From Chloroflexota bacterium (GTDB taxonomy: Bacteria; Chloroflexota; Anaerolineae; J102): a stretch of DNA of 45,349 nt. How positions within the stretch are numbered: the first letter of the stretch is position 1; every line of letters begins with the position of its first letter. Under the pieces are notes generated by a model. That model was not told the DNA's origin. It saw only the letters and a program-made list of their open reading frames with translations, and did no database searches. The position numbers and the translations under genes were made by a program. The stretch lies in assembly GCA_013152585.1 (NCBI GenBank), contig JAADGC010000133.1, positions 1 through 45,349 on the forward strand, read 5' to 3'. This document shows positions 9,642 to 19,045 of this stretch, one piece after another.

Positions 9642-10502
9642 TTATTGCCCCATCTCCAACTCGAGGGCCAGTAATTCCAGCAGGCTCAGAAACCCGAGCA
9701 CCTGATTCGAGTCGTTGACTACCGGCAGGCCGGAAAGATCGTGTTGGTGCATCAACTGGAAGGCTTTGCTGATGGGATCGTCTGTCCGCACGGCCACCGT
9801 TTCGATCATGATGTCGGCAGCAGAGCGCACCTGTGTCATTTTGGAGAGAGCAACGGCCTGTTCCAGATCACGGGTTTCTTGTACAAATAATTCGGGCATG
9901 ATGCCCAGAAATATCTGGTCGGCCAGCGCCCGCAAAGTCACCAGGCCCAAAAGATGATCGGTACGGCTGATGACTGCGGCCACATGAGTGGAAGGGCTTT
10001 GCAATAGCGCTTCTGCCACATCTTCCAACGAGGCATTGGCCCGTACGGTGACTGGCTTGAAATCCATGAGTTCCAGGGCTTTGGAGACCGGATAGGCGCT
10101 AAAAGTGCGGTCGGCAGTGGAGGCATGGGGGGTTGAGACCCCTTGCTCCGGCAGGGTGCGTTTTTTTAGTCCCAGAGTGCGGCCCAGAGGAATTGTGAAT
10201 AAGATGCCGCTGTTCTGGCGGCCAAAGCCTCCAATCGCCTGTTCGGCCGCAGCAATCGCTGCTTCGACTTGTTTTGCGGGCAAAGCACACAACAGGGTGC
10301 GTTGCGCAACCTCATCTGACTGAAACCAGCGGGAGATTCCGCCCAGCCCGAAATCTTCGAGCCATGACTGCGCCTTGCGCCCGCCCAGGCTATTCATGAT
10401 GGTCACCCCGGGGACGCCGACCGCGTATAAGCTATCGAGGACCGCTGACAACCGATCTAAATCGTCGAGAATGATTATCAGGAGAAAATGGTCTGCTGGC
10501 AT
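9642..10502 (-). CDS. PII-like domain fused to two CBS domains (probable transporter regulator)
   Basis: A 286-residue soluble protein. Residues about 1-112 have the beta-alpha-beta-beta-alpha-beta pattern of a PII/GlnB-like ferredoxin fold (FLLIIILDDLDRLSAVLDSL, then TLLCALPAKQVEAAIAAAEQ and ILFTIPLG). Residues about 140-285 are a CBS pair (first repeat MDFKPVTVRANASLEDVAEA; second SAADIMIETVAVRTDD, ending LSGLPVVNDSNQVLGF). CBS pairs bind adenine nucleotides, and PII-like proteins often control transporters directly. One base separates this gene from the ArsB/NhaD permease, so gating or regulation of that permease by nucleotide status is a reasonable inference. The canonical PII T-loop tyrosine motif is not recognisable. 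AAAGGA precedes the start. Confidence 0.82.
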   Translation of the reverse strand: MPADHFLLIIILDDLDRLSAVLDSLYAVGVPGVTIMNSLGGRKAQSWLEDFGLGGISRWFQSDEVAQRTLLCALPAKQVEAAIAAAEQAIGGFGRQNSGILFTIPLGRTLGLKKRTLPEQGVSTPHASTADRTFSAYPVSKALELMDFKPVTVRANASLEDVAEALLQSPSTHVAAVISRTDHLLGLVTLRALADQIFLGIMPELFVQETRDLEQAVALSKMTQVRSAADIMIETVAVRTDDPISKAFQLMHQHDLSGLPVVNDSNQVLGFLSLLELLALELEMGQ

Positions 10503-10587
10503 AGAGATAAAGTCCTTTCGTGTTGACTGGTATGACAGTCTGGTGTGGCCGCAATAGCGCTTGACAGAAAATGCCTGGGCGCTAACG

Positions 10588-10616
10588 TTGTCGAATCTGC
10601 ACTGTCTCGTTACAAT
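10588..10616 (+). promoter_or_regulatory. Candidate promoter of the exopolysaccharide cassette
   Basis: TTGTCG (10588-10593), a 17-base spacer and TACAAT (10611-10616) give a good sigma70 match just before the acyltransferase start at 10635. A second weaker option is TTGACA at 10561 with TAACGT at 10583. The 130-base region is the divergent promoter space shared with the PII/CBS operon. Confidence 0.55.
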
Positions 10617-10634
10617 GGGAAGGGAGCCTGCTGT

Positions 10635-11354
10635 ATGTTAAGACCTACCTTGCAAACACTTATTCGCCAAATTAAACACAACCCGCATTATACCATTGAT
10701 CCGCGGCTTCCGTTGAGCGGCATGATGACGCTGTTCAAGGAACGGGCGCTGGCCTACGTCCGGGGCTGGTTGCGCCGTCCTACGCTGGCCGCATGTGGGG
10801 GCGCTTTTTTTGTGGGACGACGCGTGCAGTTGCTGAATAGCAGACGCATGCATGTCGGCGCCAGCGTCACCCTGGAGGACGATGTCAAGATCGACGCCTT
10901 GAGTGCAGAGGGCGTTTGCATCGGCGATAATGTATCCATCGGCCGCTTTACGGTGATCGAATGTACGGGTGCAATCACACATTTGGGCAAGGGATTTCGT
11001 ATTGGGAATGATTCCAATCTGGGAGATTACAGCTTTGTGGGCGCAGCCGGGGGCGTGACCATCGGCAGCCAGGTGCTGATCGGCCAAGGGGTGCGCTTCC
11101 ATTCCGAAAATCATGTCATCGAACGCAGCGATGTGCCCATCAAGGTACAGGGCGTGACCCACGCTGGCATCGTCGTGGAGGATGATGTATGGTTGGGCTC
11201 AGGAGCACTGTTGTTGGACGGTGTGCGGGTGGGGAAAGGAGCCGTGGTGGCGGCGGGCAGCGTGGTCACAGCAGATGTGCCCCCTCTGGCGGTGGTGGGC
11301 GGCGTGCCAGCCAAAATCATCAAATTTCGGCAGACAACGGAGCCCCAGGCGTGA
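10635..11354 (+). CDS. Left-handed beta-helix (hexapeptide) acyltransferase
   Basis: A 239-residue protein of the WbbJ/maltose O-acetyltransferase-like group, which move an acetyl or other acyl group from CoA (rarely ACP) to a sugar. Imperfect hexapeptide repeats run through residues about 65-225 ([61 protein letters not shown]), followed by the usual closing [12 protein letters not shown]. His158-type catalytic histidine is likely the one in [10 protein letters not shown]. The start at 10635 has GGGAG upstream. Its stop overlaps the next gene's GTG start by four bases, so it is the first gene of a five-gene polysaccharide cassette. Confidence 0.88.
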   Translation: MLRPTLQTLIRQIKHNPHYTIDPRLPLSGMMTLFKERALAYVRGWLRRPTLAACGGAFFVGRRVQLLNSRRMHVGASVTLEDDVKIDALSAEGVCIGDNVSIGRFTVIECTGAITHLGKGFRIGNDSNLGDYSFVGAAGGVTIGSQVLIGQGVRFHSENHVIERSDVPIKVQGVTHAGIVVEDDVWLGSGALLLDGVRVGKGAVVAAGSVVTADVPPLAVVGGVPAKIIKFRQTTEPQA

Positions 11355-12760
11355 AAGTGAGGCGTTTACTGCCCTATTGGCTGCCACTGGCCGTCGCTTT
11401 GGGTTTGTTGATGGGGGCGCTGCCCTGGCTATGGCAGGCGCACGATGTGGTGGTGGTTGTGGCGCTGGGGGGCTTGATGGGGGCACTGTTTCTGGTGGCT
11501 GGCTGGCCATTGAGTGGCCTGGCGATTCTGATTGTGGCAGCGTTGCTCACCCGCTATCGTTTCGATATAGGCCCCGTATCGGTGCGGCCCGAACATATCG
11601 CGGCGCTGGCAGTGACGGCGGTCGCGGCTTTTCAGGTGCTCATCCAGCGCGGCCGGCTGCGGGCACCCCTGGCCTTTTGGATGGCGCTGGCTTGGTGGGG
11701 CATGAATGTGGTTGCGGGCGTATTTTTTAGCCCGCGGTTGAGCACAGGCATCCAAAACTCTATGCGCCTGTCGCTGTTGGTGCTCACATTTTTTCTGGTC
11801 GTCAATCTGATCAGCACCCGCCGCCAGTGGTGGCTGGCCATGACGATGTTTTTAGGCGCCGGTGTGCTTGAAGCCGCGTTTGGGATTCTGGCCCGGGTCA
11901 TGTATGCCTTTGGTATCAATTTGGGCGTGCAGGTGGCCTGGAATTTTACAGAACCTATCCCCTACGGCACATTCGAAGAGGGAAACTTATTCGGCAGCCA
12001 CACTGCTTCGTGGGCAATTGTATTGGCGGCGATTATCTTTGCCGGATGGGGTCACACTGCCCGACGCCGTCAGACCCTGCGCATCATGGGCCTGGGTATT
12101 TTGCTGCTGGCGCTGTTTCTGAGTTTGTCGCGCGGGGCATGGGTGATGTTTGCTGTTGGCATGGGATTGTTGTGGATATTGTATACATGGAAGGCGTGGC
12201 ACACGATGAACCGCTTTCTGTTGGCGCTGACTGCGGCGCCCTTTTTAATCTTGATGGTGTTGGCGGTGGCGCCCTTGTTGCCGCCTTCTTTCCCGTTTGT
12301 CGACCGCCTGCAATCTTTTTTGAATCTCGGCCATGACGCCACTTTCTCTGCCCGGCTTTCGGATTGGACCCTGGCCCTGGATGACTGGCGCAAACAGCCC
12401 CTGACAGGCTGGGGGCCGGGGTCTTTTTATGATCTTCATGGTGAACTACGGGCCCATCCTGCCTGGATCAGCAACATCAGCCTCCGTTTGTTGCAGGAAA
12501 CAGGTTTGCTGGGATTGCTTTCTTTTTGCGGTTTTGTCGCCGCCCTGTTCCTGCCGGCATTGAAGACACTGCGCTCGGGATTGCCTGCTGGTGATCGTCT
12601 GGCGCTGCTGGGGCTGAGTATCAGCTTGATGGTATTGTGGGGCCTGGCGTATCAGTCGACAGATGGCATCTGGCTGAGCGCCAGTTGGGTGCAGGCCGGG
12701 TTGCTGGCCGCTGGCAGCCGGGTTCTGTGGCCATCTCGCCCCGCGGAGGCGGCTCAATGA
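11351..12760 (+). CDS. O-antigen ligase/polymerase-like membrane protein
   Basis: A 469-residue integral membrane protein with about 11-12 hydrophobic helices and a large hydrophilic loop near residues 330-380 that contains [16 protein letters not shown], characteristic of the Wzy_C/WaaL (O-antigen ligase) family. Such proteins polymerise or ligate undecaprenyl-linked polysaccharide on the outer face of the cytoplasmic membrane. In an organism without typical LPS genes, an exopolysaccharide polymerase is the more likely role. Start GTG at 11351 overlaps the acyltransferase stop (GTGA), and its own stop overlaps the next ATG (ATGA), indicating translational coupling. The long open frame upstream of 11351 runs through the acyltransferase gene and is not used. 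Confidence 0.85.
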   Translation: MKVRRLLPYWLPLAVALGLLMGALPWLWQAHDVVVVVALGGLMGALFLVAGWPLSGLAILIVAALLTRYRFDIGPVSVRPEHIAALAVTAVAAFQVLIQRGRLRAPLAFWMALAWWGMNVVAGVFFSPRLSTGIQNSMRLSLLVLTFFLVVNLISTRRQWWLAMTMFLGAGVLEAAFGILARVMYAFGINLGVQVAWNFTEPIPYGTFEEGNLFGSHTASWAIVLAAIIFAGWGHTARRRQTLRIMGLGILLLALFLSLSRGAWVMFAVGMGLLWILYTWKAWHTMNRFLLALTAAPFLILMVLAVAPLLPPSFPFVDRLQSFLNLGHDATFSARLSDWTLALDDWRKQPLTGWGPGSFYDLHGELRAHPAWISNISLRLLQETGLLGLLSFCGFVAALFLPALKTLRSGLPAGDRLALLGLSISLMVLWGLAYQSTDGIWLSASWVQAGLLAAGSRVLWPSRPAEAAQ

Positions 12761-13944
12761 CCCCGCGCCCGCACATTGTCTATGTTCATAGCTCCAACGA
12801 GTTGTATGGCTCCGACGTGGTGCTGCTCAATCTTGTGCAACGCCTCGATCCTCAACAGTTTCATCCTGTGGTACTCACCCCCACCGATATCGCCTACGAA
12901 GGCTTGCTGAGTCAGGCTTTGTTGGCAGCAGGCATCGAGCATCATGCCGTCGACATGCCCGTATTGCGCCGGCGTTATCTCTCGGCAAAGGGGTTGTTGC
13001 CCTTGCTGCGCCGTATGGCGGTGGCGCCGTCACGAATGCGGGCGTTTACGCCAACGGATGTTCCCCTGATCATTCATTCCAACACAACGGCGGTGCTGGC
13101 CGGGGCCCTCACCGCCCGGCGCCGGCATCTCCCACACCTGTGGCATGTGCACGAAATCATCACCCAGCCCGTATGGATGCGCAAAGCGATTGCCTGGATG
13201 GTGCAGCACTCGAGTGATCGGGTGGTGGCCATCAGCCAGGCCGTCGCCGACCATCTGCTGGCGGATCAGCCAGGGCTGGCGGCCAAAATGTCGGTCATCT
13301 ATGATGCCGTCGATACAGAGGTGTATCATCCTCACCATGATACTCAGGCCCTGCGCCGGGCCTGGGGTATCCGCCCGGACGACGTGTTAGTGGGGGTTGT
13401 AGGACGCATATCGGCCTGGAAAGGCCAGGAATTGTTTTTGCAGGCGCTGGCGCAGGCTTTGCCACAGGCTCCGCACCTGCACGGGGTCATTGTCGGCAGC
13501 CCGGTCCCGGGCGAAGAATGGCGCCTGCCGGCGTTGCAAGAGCTGACCCGGACATTGGGCATTGCCAAGCATGTGACATGGGCCGGGTTCCGCAGCGACA
13601 GCCCCCAGGTGATGGCCGCCCTTGACATGGTTGTGGTGCCATCGTTGCGTCCAGAACCGTTTGGAATGGCGGTGATCGAGGCCATGGCCAGCGCCCGGCC
13701 CGTGATCGCCACGCGGCATGGCGGCCCCCTGGAGACCGTCGTCGATGGATTGACCGGCTATCTGGTTGCGCCCGACTTTGCCGCCGAGATGTGCCATGCT
13801 CTGGTGCGTCTGGCCCAGCAGCCCGAGTTGCGGCGGCATTTGGGGCAGGCAGGCCGAGAGCGGGTACAGCGGCACTTCAGTTATGATCAGCATGTCTCTG
13901 CTTTTGCAGAGATGTATCGCCAGATGCTCGTATCCACGCCATGA
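12757..13944 (+). CDS. GT4 family glycosyltransferase
   Basis: A 395-residue GT-B enzyme. N-terminal PHIVYVHSSNELYGSDVVLL is typical of a GT4 acceptor domain (Glycosyltransferase_4-like N). The nucleotide-sugar domain begins near VGVVGRISAWKGQELFL and ends with the EPFGMAVIEAMASARP E-x7-E motif and the HGGPLETVVDGLTGYLV block. It overlaps both neighbours by four bases (ATGA at each end), so it is translated together with the polymerase and the lipoprotein. It probably adds a sugar to the lipid-linked repeat unit; the sugar is unknown. Confidence 0.88.
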   Translation: MTPRPHIVYVHSSNELYGSDVVLLNLVQRLDPQQFHPVVLTPTDIAYEGLLSQALLAAGIEHHAVDMPVLRRRYLSAKGLLPLLRRMAVAPSRMRAFTPTDVPLIIHSNTTAVLAGALTARRRHLPHLWHVHEIITQPVWMRKAIAWMVQHSSDRVVAISQAVADHLLADQPGLAAKMSVIYDAVDTEVYHPHHDTQALRRAWGIRPDDVLVGVVGRISAWKGQELFLQALAQALPQAPHLHGVIVGSPVPGEEWRLPALQELTRTLGIAKHVTWAGFRSDSPQVMAALDMVVVPSLRPEPFGMAVIEAMASARPVIATRHGGPLETVVDGLTGYLVAPDFAAEMCHALVRLAQQPELRRHLGQAGRERVQRHFSYDQHVSAFAEMYRQMLVSTP

Positions 13945-14792
13945 AATCCCTTCTCCCTTTTCTGCTCGTTTTTTTCCTCGCAGCCTGCGCCTCTTCCGCT
14001 GTTCCCACCCCTCCCGACCTGCTGGCCCTTGCCAGCCAACAACCCGGCGCCCACGTGTCCCTGGCACCCGCTCCTCCGCCGGGCTTTTCTGCGGTATCTG
14101 CGCCCGAGATATTTGCCTTGCACCGAAGCCAGCAGGCCATCTGGCTCCATGCCCCGGCCGGCGAGCTGTCGGCATCCGGCATGGAGGAGTGGCTCAACGC
14201 CGCCCATGCCCTGCATTTTCCCAATGCCGGTCAGGATCTGTACTGGATACCCCCCACTGCTGATACGGATACCCTGTCCTTCGCCGAGTCACTGGACATA
14301 ACTAGCCAGTTGGCGCCGGAGCAGCAGCGGTTTCTGTGGAGGCAGCGCGGCGATAGCCAGCGGCAACGCCAGGAGTTTGCGGCGGCGGTGCAATCCTACC
14401 AAATCGTTCTGGCTGTCGATGATCAGGATGCCGTCGCCTATGCCGGGCTGGGGGCAGCGCTGTTGGGTTTGGGCCGCAATGAGGAGGCCGCTACCGCACT
14501 TGAACAGGCGTCGGCGTTGGCCCCCGACGACTACTGGACGCATCGTCTGCTTGGCAATGCCTATCTGAAGTTGTTAAGATATCCCTTGGCGCTGGACGAA
14601 CTCACGCAGGCATACATCCTGCGGCCCGACGATCCGCATCTGCTGCTGGGCATTGCCTTGGCGCAGGGACGCATGGGCGACACGGCCACGGCGCGCAACA
14701 CCCTGCAGCAATTATTGGGGCGCAGTGCCAGCCCCCAAGACCGGGCAGATGTGGAAAAGCTCCAGGCTGAATTTAGCTCCGGCACTCCCTGA
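13941..14792 (+). CDS. TPR lipoprotein of the polysaccharide cassette
   Basis: A 283-residue protein with a lipoprotein signal peptide: MKSLLPFLLVFFLAACASS, lipobox LAAC with the acylated Cys at residue 16. A low-complexity Pro/Ala linker follows. Residues about 125-250 form tetratricopeptide repeats (QRGDSQRQRQEFAAAVQSYQ, AYAGLGAALLGLGRNEEAAT, HRLLGNAYLKLLRYPLALDE, LLGIALAQGRMGDTATA). It would be anchored to the outside of the cytoplasmic membrane as a scaffold. Because it is translationally coupled to the GT and polymerase genes, a role in assembling the export or polymerisation machinery is likely. No enzyme motif is visible. Confidence 0.85.
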   Translation: MKSLLPFLLVFFLAACASSAVPTPPDLLALASQQPGAHVSLAPAPPPGFSAVSAPEIFALHRSQQAIWLHAPAGELSASGMEEWLNAAHALHFPNAGQDLYWIPPTADTDTLSFAESLDITSQLAPEQQRFLWRQRGDSQRQRQEFAAAVQSYQIVLAVDDQDAVAYAGLGAALLGLGRNEEAATALEQASALAPDDYWTHRLLGNAYLKLLRYPLALDELTQAYILRPDDPHLLLGIALAQGRMGDTATARNTLQQLLGRSASPQDRADVEKLQAEFSSGTP

Positions 14793-14829
14793 CATCTCTC
14801 ATTCTATCAACAAGCCTCTTTTATTCGTT

Positions 14830-15996
14830 ATGACAACACCTTCCCCAAAAACTTTGCGCATCGCCCTCATGGGGACACGTGGTGTTCCCGCCTCGTATTC
14901 GGGTTTTGAAACCTGTGTCGAGCAGTTGGGCACACGTTTGGCCGAGCGTGGTCACGATGTCACAGTCTACGCCCGCAGCCATCATATCGACTATGACGAG
15001 CCCACTTATGGCGGCATGCGCTTGATCAAACTCCCCACCATCACCAATAAATATCTCGATACCATTGTCCACTCCTTCCTATCCAGTGTGCATGGATTAA
15101 ATCAGCACTACGACGTGGTTCTCTATTTCATTGCCGGCAATAGTCTTGTGAGTTGGATTCCGCGCCTGGCAGGACAAAAAACCCTCATCAATGTGGATGG
15201 TTTGGACTGGAGACGGGCGAAATGGCCCACGTTGGCCAAGAAATACATCCAGTTTGCCGAGAGAATGGCCGGGCCCCTGGCCAACGCCGTCGTCACCGAT
15301 TCCCGAGTCGTGCAGCGTTACTATCAGGATGTCTACCACATCCCCACCACCTACATTGCCTACGGCGCCGAACTGCCCCACCGTCCTCCTGGCGATACTT
15401 TGGCCCAATTGGGATTGAAGCCCCGCCACTATGTGCTCTTTGTGGGCCGACTGGTGCCCGAAAACTGCGCCCATCATCTCATCGAAGCCTGGCAGCATCT
15501 CGATACCGACATGAAATGTGTCGTCGTGGGGGATGCCGCCTATGCCGACGATTATAAAAAGCGCCTGCACGCCACCCATGATCCGCGTGTCATCTTACCT
15601 GGTTATGTGTTTGGCGAAGGGTACTGGGAGCTGGCCAGCAACGCCTACGCCTTCACCCTGACATCCGGTGTTGGCGGCACCCATCCGGCGTTGGTGGAAG
15701 CTATGGCCTTTGGCAATTGTGTGCTCGTGCATAACACCCCCGAAAATCTGGAGACCGTCGGGGACGCCGCTCTCAGCTATGATGGGCAGATGGGTGCTAC
15801 TTCCTTACGCCAGGTGTTGCAACATCTCCTCGACAACCCGCAGGAAGTCGCCGAGTATCGCATTCGTGCCGCGGCCCATGCCCAACAAAAATATAACTGG
15901 GATACGGTTACCGATGCCTATGAGGCCCTTTTTTACGATGTGCTGGCAGGGAAAAAAGTTGCCTCATTTGAAACATCTGTCTCCACTTCCAGTTGA
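14830..15996 (+). CDS. DUF1972-type glycosyltransferase (GT4)
   Basis: A 388-residue GT-B transferase with the DUF1972 N-terminal signature ALMGTRGVPASYSGFETCVE, found in rhamnosyl- and related transferases of capsule and O-antigen loci. The donor domain includes YVLFVGRLVPENCAHHLIEA and the late block SGVGGTHPALVEAMAFG in place of the more usual EGFG form. The ATG at 14830 is used because the open frame upstream reads through the TPR gene in another frame and the conserved domain starts at residue 10. It follows the TPR gene after 37 bases and closes the cassette. Confidence 0.87.
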   Translation: MTTPSPKTLRIALMGTRGVPASYSGFETCVEQLGTRLAERGHDVTVYARSHHIDYDEPTYGGMRLIKLPTITNKYLDTIVHSFLSSVHGLNQHYDVVLYFIAGNSLVSWIPRLAGQKTLINVDGLDWRRAKWPTLAKKYIQFAERMAGPLANAVVTDSRVVQRYYQDVYHIPTTYIAYGAELPHRPPGDTLAQLGLKPRHYVLFVGRLVPENCAHHLIEAWQHLDTDMKCVVVGDAAYADDYKKRLHATHDPRVILPGYVFGEGYWELASNAYAFTLTSGVGGTHPALVEAMAFGNCVLVHNTPENLETVGDAALSYDGQMGATSLRQVLQHLLDNPQEVAEYRIRAAAHAQQKYNWDTVTDAYEALFYDVLAGKKVASFETSVSTSS

Positions 15997-16023
15997 TCCC
16001 GCCCCCATTCCGTGCTCTCGCAT

Positions 16024-16052
16024 TTGCCAAGCCCCGGCCAGCGCGCTATTAT
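16024..16052 (+). promoter_or_regulatory. Candidate promoter of glucan phosphorylase gene
   Basis: TTGCCA (16024-16029) and TATTAT (16047-16052), each 5 of 6 to consensus, are separated by exactly 17 bases. They lie about 100 bases before the phosphorylase start, so this gene is probably transcribed apart from the polysaccharide cassette. Confidence 0.6.
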
Positions 16053-16151
16053 CGTGCCTTCATCTTTATCCCCAACCCCTGTTGATTCTTGCCGGCTGAG
16101 CCCGAAGATCATGCGGAGCTCACCCCAGTTGCATTAAGGAGCCTGATTCAC

Positions 16152-18701
16152 ATGAAAATTCTCGGAGCTATTTCCGTTTTTCCGCCTTTACCCCCCCCAC
16201 TTTCACGCTTAAGCGAGCTGGCATATAATTTGTGGTGGTCATGGTCGCCGGCAGCGCAGCAGATGTACCGTGCCGTCGATCCTGTTTTATGGGAGCAAAC
16301 CAACCATAATCCTATCAAATTATTGCGCGCCGTTGATCCGGCAACATTGGCGCGTTTGGCAGAAGATACCGACTTTTTGCAGTTGTACGAAGCTGTTTTG
16401 ACGGCTTTCGATGCCTACATGAATCCCACCGACACCTGGTATAGGCGCACCTATCCCGATCGTACGGATGAAGTCATCGCCTATTTTTCAGCAGAATTTG
16501 GTCTGCACGAAGCGCTCCCCATCTATTCCGGGGGATTGGGCATTTTGTCGGGAGATCATTGTAAATCGGCCAGTGACTTGGGGCTGCCGTTTGTGGGCGT
16601 GGGTTTTCTTTATCCGCAAGGCTATTTTAAGCAACGCATCGCCGTAGATGGCACACAAGAGGCCATTTATGAAAAGCTCGAGTTCGCTGAGGCCCCGGCT
16701 CAACCAGCCACGGATGCCAATGGTGGGGAAATCATTATCAGCGTGGATTTACCGGGCAGAAAGGTCTATGCTAAAGTCTGGCGTATTCAGGTCGGGCGGG
16801 TACCGTTGTATCTGATGGACACGGATGTCAGCCAAAACCGCCCTGATGATCGTGTATTGGCGGCCCGTCTGTACGGGGGGAATCAGGATCTGCGTGTGGC
16901 CCAAGAGGTTGTGTTGGGCATAGGCGGTGTACGGGCGCTACGGGCACTGGGGATACATCCCACTGTTACTCATATGAATGAGGGCCACGCCGCCTTTTCG
17001 AGCCTGGAACGTGTGCGCGGGTTGGTGCAAGAACAGCATCTCAGTTTTTATCAGGCCCAACAAGCGGTTGCTGCCAGCACGGTGTTCACCACCCATACTC
17101 CGGTGCCGGCAGGCAACGACGCTTTCCCTTTTGAGATGATCGACCATTTCTTTCATCAGTATTGGGGAGAGATGGGATTGGACCGTACCGGGTTCATGAA
17201 TCTGGCTCGCTGGCAAACGCCCTGGGGAGAACGATTCAGCATGACGGTCTTAGCCTTGCGTTTTGCCGTTTTTGCCAATGGTGTCAGCCAGCTTCATGGG
17301 CGGGTCGCCCGTGAAATGTGGTCCGAGCTGTGGCCACAAGTACCAAACGAGGAAATCCCTATTTTGGCGATCACCAATGGCGTTCACACCGATACCTGGC
17401 TGGCGCCAGAGGTGGCCGTGTTATATGACAAATATCTGGGGGCCGAGTGGCGTACTGAACCCGACCAGAGTGCGCCGTGGCAAGGAGTATCATCGATTCC
17501 CAATCAGGAGTTATGGGATACGCATCAGGCCCTCAAGCGCAAACTGATTGATTTTGTGCGGGAACGCGTGGCCCGGCAACGCCGCCGCCATGGTGATAGG
17601 TCGGTTCGCATCGATGCCGCACAGACCCAGTTTGATCCCAATGCTTTTACCATTGGCTTTGCCCGCAGGTTTGCCACTTATAAACGTGCCACACTTCTCT
17701 TTCATGATCTGGAACGTATTCAGCGCATTCTTAAAGATTCTCAACATCCTGTGCAAATATTATTTGCTGGCAAAGCACATCCTGCCGATGATCCTGGCAA
17801 AGCGCTGATCAAACGCATTCACGCATTGGCCCAAACCCCTGAGTTCGAGGGCAAGATTGTTTTTATCGAAGACTATGATATGAACGTGGCGAGACTGTTG
17901 GTGCAGGGAGTCGATCTGTGGCTCAACACTCCCCGTCGTCCCAATGAAGCCAGTGGCACCAGCGGTCAGAAAGCCGCTCTCAACGGTGTTCCCAATCTTT
18001 CGGCTCGGGACGGCTGGTGGGACGAAGGCTATAATGGCAAAAATGGCTGGGCCATTGGCGAAGAGCGTGAGTACCGTGACGAACAGACCCAGGACGAGGC
18101 AGATGCTTTGTCGTTGTACAATATTCTGGAAAATGAAGTTCTTCCCGCCTATTTTTCAGAGTCGGCAGACGGGGTTCACGATCGCTGGGTAGAAACCATG
18201 AAGGAGGCGATTCGATCCTGCGCCCCGCGATTTTCGATGAGTCGCCAGGTCAAGGATTACACCGTGCAGCTCTATCTGCCTGCTGCTGTGGCAGGCAAAC
18301 GACGCGCGGAGAACCATTACGAAAAGGCACAGGTTTTGGCGGCATGGAAGGAGCGATGCTATCTGGCCTGGCCTCAAGTAGCCATCAGATCGGAGGCACT
18401 CAATGTTGACCGGGTGTCTGTGGGCGAGCAACTGCATTTTTCGGCACATGTATTCCTGGGTTCTCTGAGTCCAGAGGATGTGCTGGTTGAGTTTGTTTGG
18501 GGCTGGCGCCGAGATGGCCAGCTTGAAAACATTCAGATTGTGCCCATGCAAATGACTCAAGTTCTTGCTGGAGGGCTGAAACAATATGAGTGCGATTTGG
18601 CTTTTAACCAGAACGGCCGCTTCGGCTATGGTATTCGCATCATTCCCCAGCACCTGCTGCTGACTCACAAGCACGAGTTGGGCCTGGTGAAGTGGGCCTA
18701 G
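16152..18701 (+). CDS. glgP: Alpha-glucan (glycogen/maltodextrin) phosphorylase, GT35
   Basis: Releases glucose 1-phosphate from alpha-1,4-glucans using phosphate and pyridoxal phosphate; cytosolic. The 849-residue protein has the DUF3417 N-terminus of the short bacterial/archaeal class (LSELAYNLWWSWSPAAQQMY), the glucan and phosphate-binding core YFSAEFGLHEALPIYSGGLG and THTPVPAGNDAF, and the PLP-lysine region EASGTSGQKAALNGVPNLSA with Lys607 as the expected Schiff-base residue. Met of the common GTSGMKA is Gln here. A C-terminal extension of roughly 90 residues past the catalytic region (NVDRVSVGEQLHFSAHVFLG) looks beta-rich. AAGGAG lies 10 bases before the ATG. With pfk, fba, tpi, gap and pgk in the same window it feeds stored glucan into glycolysis. 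Confidence 0.93.
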   Translation: MKILGAISVFPPLPPPLSRLSELAYNLWWSWSPAAQQMYRAVDPVLWEQTNHNPIKLLRAVDPATLARLAEDTDFLQLYEAVLTAFDAYMNPTDTWYRRTYPDRTDEVIAYFSAEFGLHEALPIYSGGLGILSGDHCKSASDLGLPFVGVGFLYPQGYFKQRIAVDGTQEAIYEKLEFAEAPAQPATDANGGEIIISVDLPGRKVYAKVWRIQVGRVPLYLMDTDVSQNRPDDRVLAARLYGGNQDLRVAQEVVLGIGGVRALRALGIHPTVTHMNEGHAAFSSLERVRGLVQEQHLSFYQAQQAVAASTVFTTHTPVPAGNDAFPFEMIDHFFHQYWGEMGLDRTGFMNLARWQTPWGERFSMTVLALRFAVFANGVSQLHGRVAREMWSELWPQVPNEEIPILAITNGVHTDTWLAPEVAVLYDKYLGAEWRTEPDQSAPWQGVSSIPNQELWDTHQALKRKLIDFVRERVARQRRRHGDRSVRIDAAQTQFDPNAFTIGFARRFATYKRATLLFHDLERIQRILKDSQHPVQILFAGKAHPADDPGKALIKRIHALAQTPEFEGKIVFIEDYDMNVARLLVQGVDLWLNTPRRPNEASGTSGQKAALNGVPNLSARDGWWDEGYNGKNGWAIGEEREYRDEQTQDEADALSLYNILENEVLPAYFSESADGVHDRWVETMKEAIRSCAPRFSMSRQVKDYTVQLYLPAAVAGKRRAENHYEKAQVLAAWKERCYLAWPQVAIRSEALNVDRVSVGEQLHFSAHVFLGSLSPEDVLVEFVWGWRRDGQLENIQIVPMQMTQVLAGGLKQYECDLAFNQNGRFGYGIRIIPQHLLLTHKHELGLVKWA

Positions 18702-18890
18702 TTGACAGGATAGCCCGCAACTTTGAATGAGTGAAGGTTTTACCAGAATAAACTGAATAAAACTAATGTTATTGACGAAAATGTAAGAATAATTTTGATT
18801 ACACTCTACATGATTGCGGATTCCTAAAAGTGCTGTTTCGTGGATGCCGGCGTGACGCAACGGTTTTCGTATAATGATCCGGCGTTCTTT

Positions 18891-19023
18891 GCTAAGGAAT
18901 CGGGCCCAAAGGGGTTCTGTTTTTGCTCTCCGGGAGGAGATATCTGACATTTTGGTGCTGGCAGTCCTTCTGACCCCTCATGACGTCCGAAAGCGGGAAC
19001 TCATTTGGGGACGATTCCTTAGC
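18891..19023. repeat. 133-bp MITE-like element with terminal inverted repeats
   Basis: The ends are perfect 12-bp inverted repeats, GCTAAGGAATCG (18891-18902) and CGATTCCTTAGC (19012-19023). Similarity continues inward to about 27 bp (left arm to 18917, right arm from 18997). No coding capacity. A degenerate copy of one arm is seen at about 30099-30125 (ACTAAAGAATCGTGC...). A target duplication is not evident, so mobility is only suspected. Confidence 0.6.
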
Positions 19024-19045
19024 GAGCGTCTAGAAATTACCTTCC

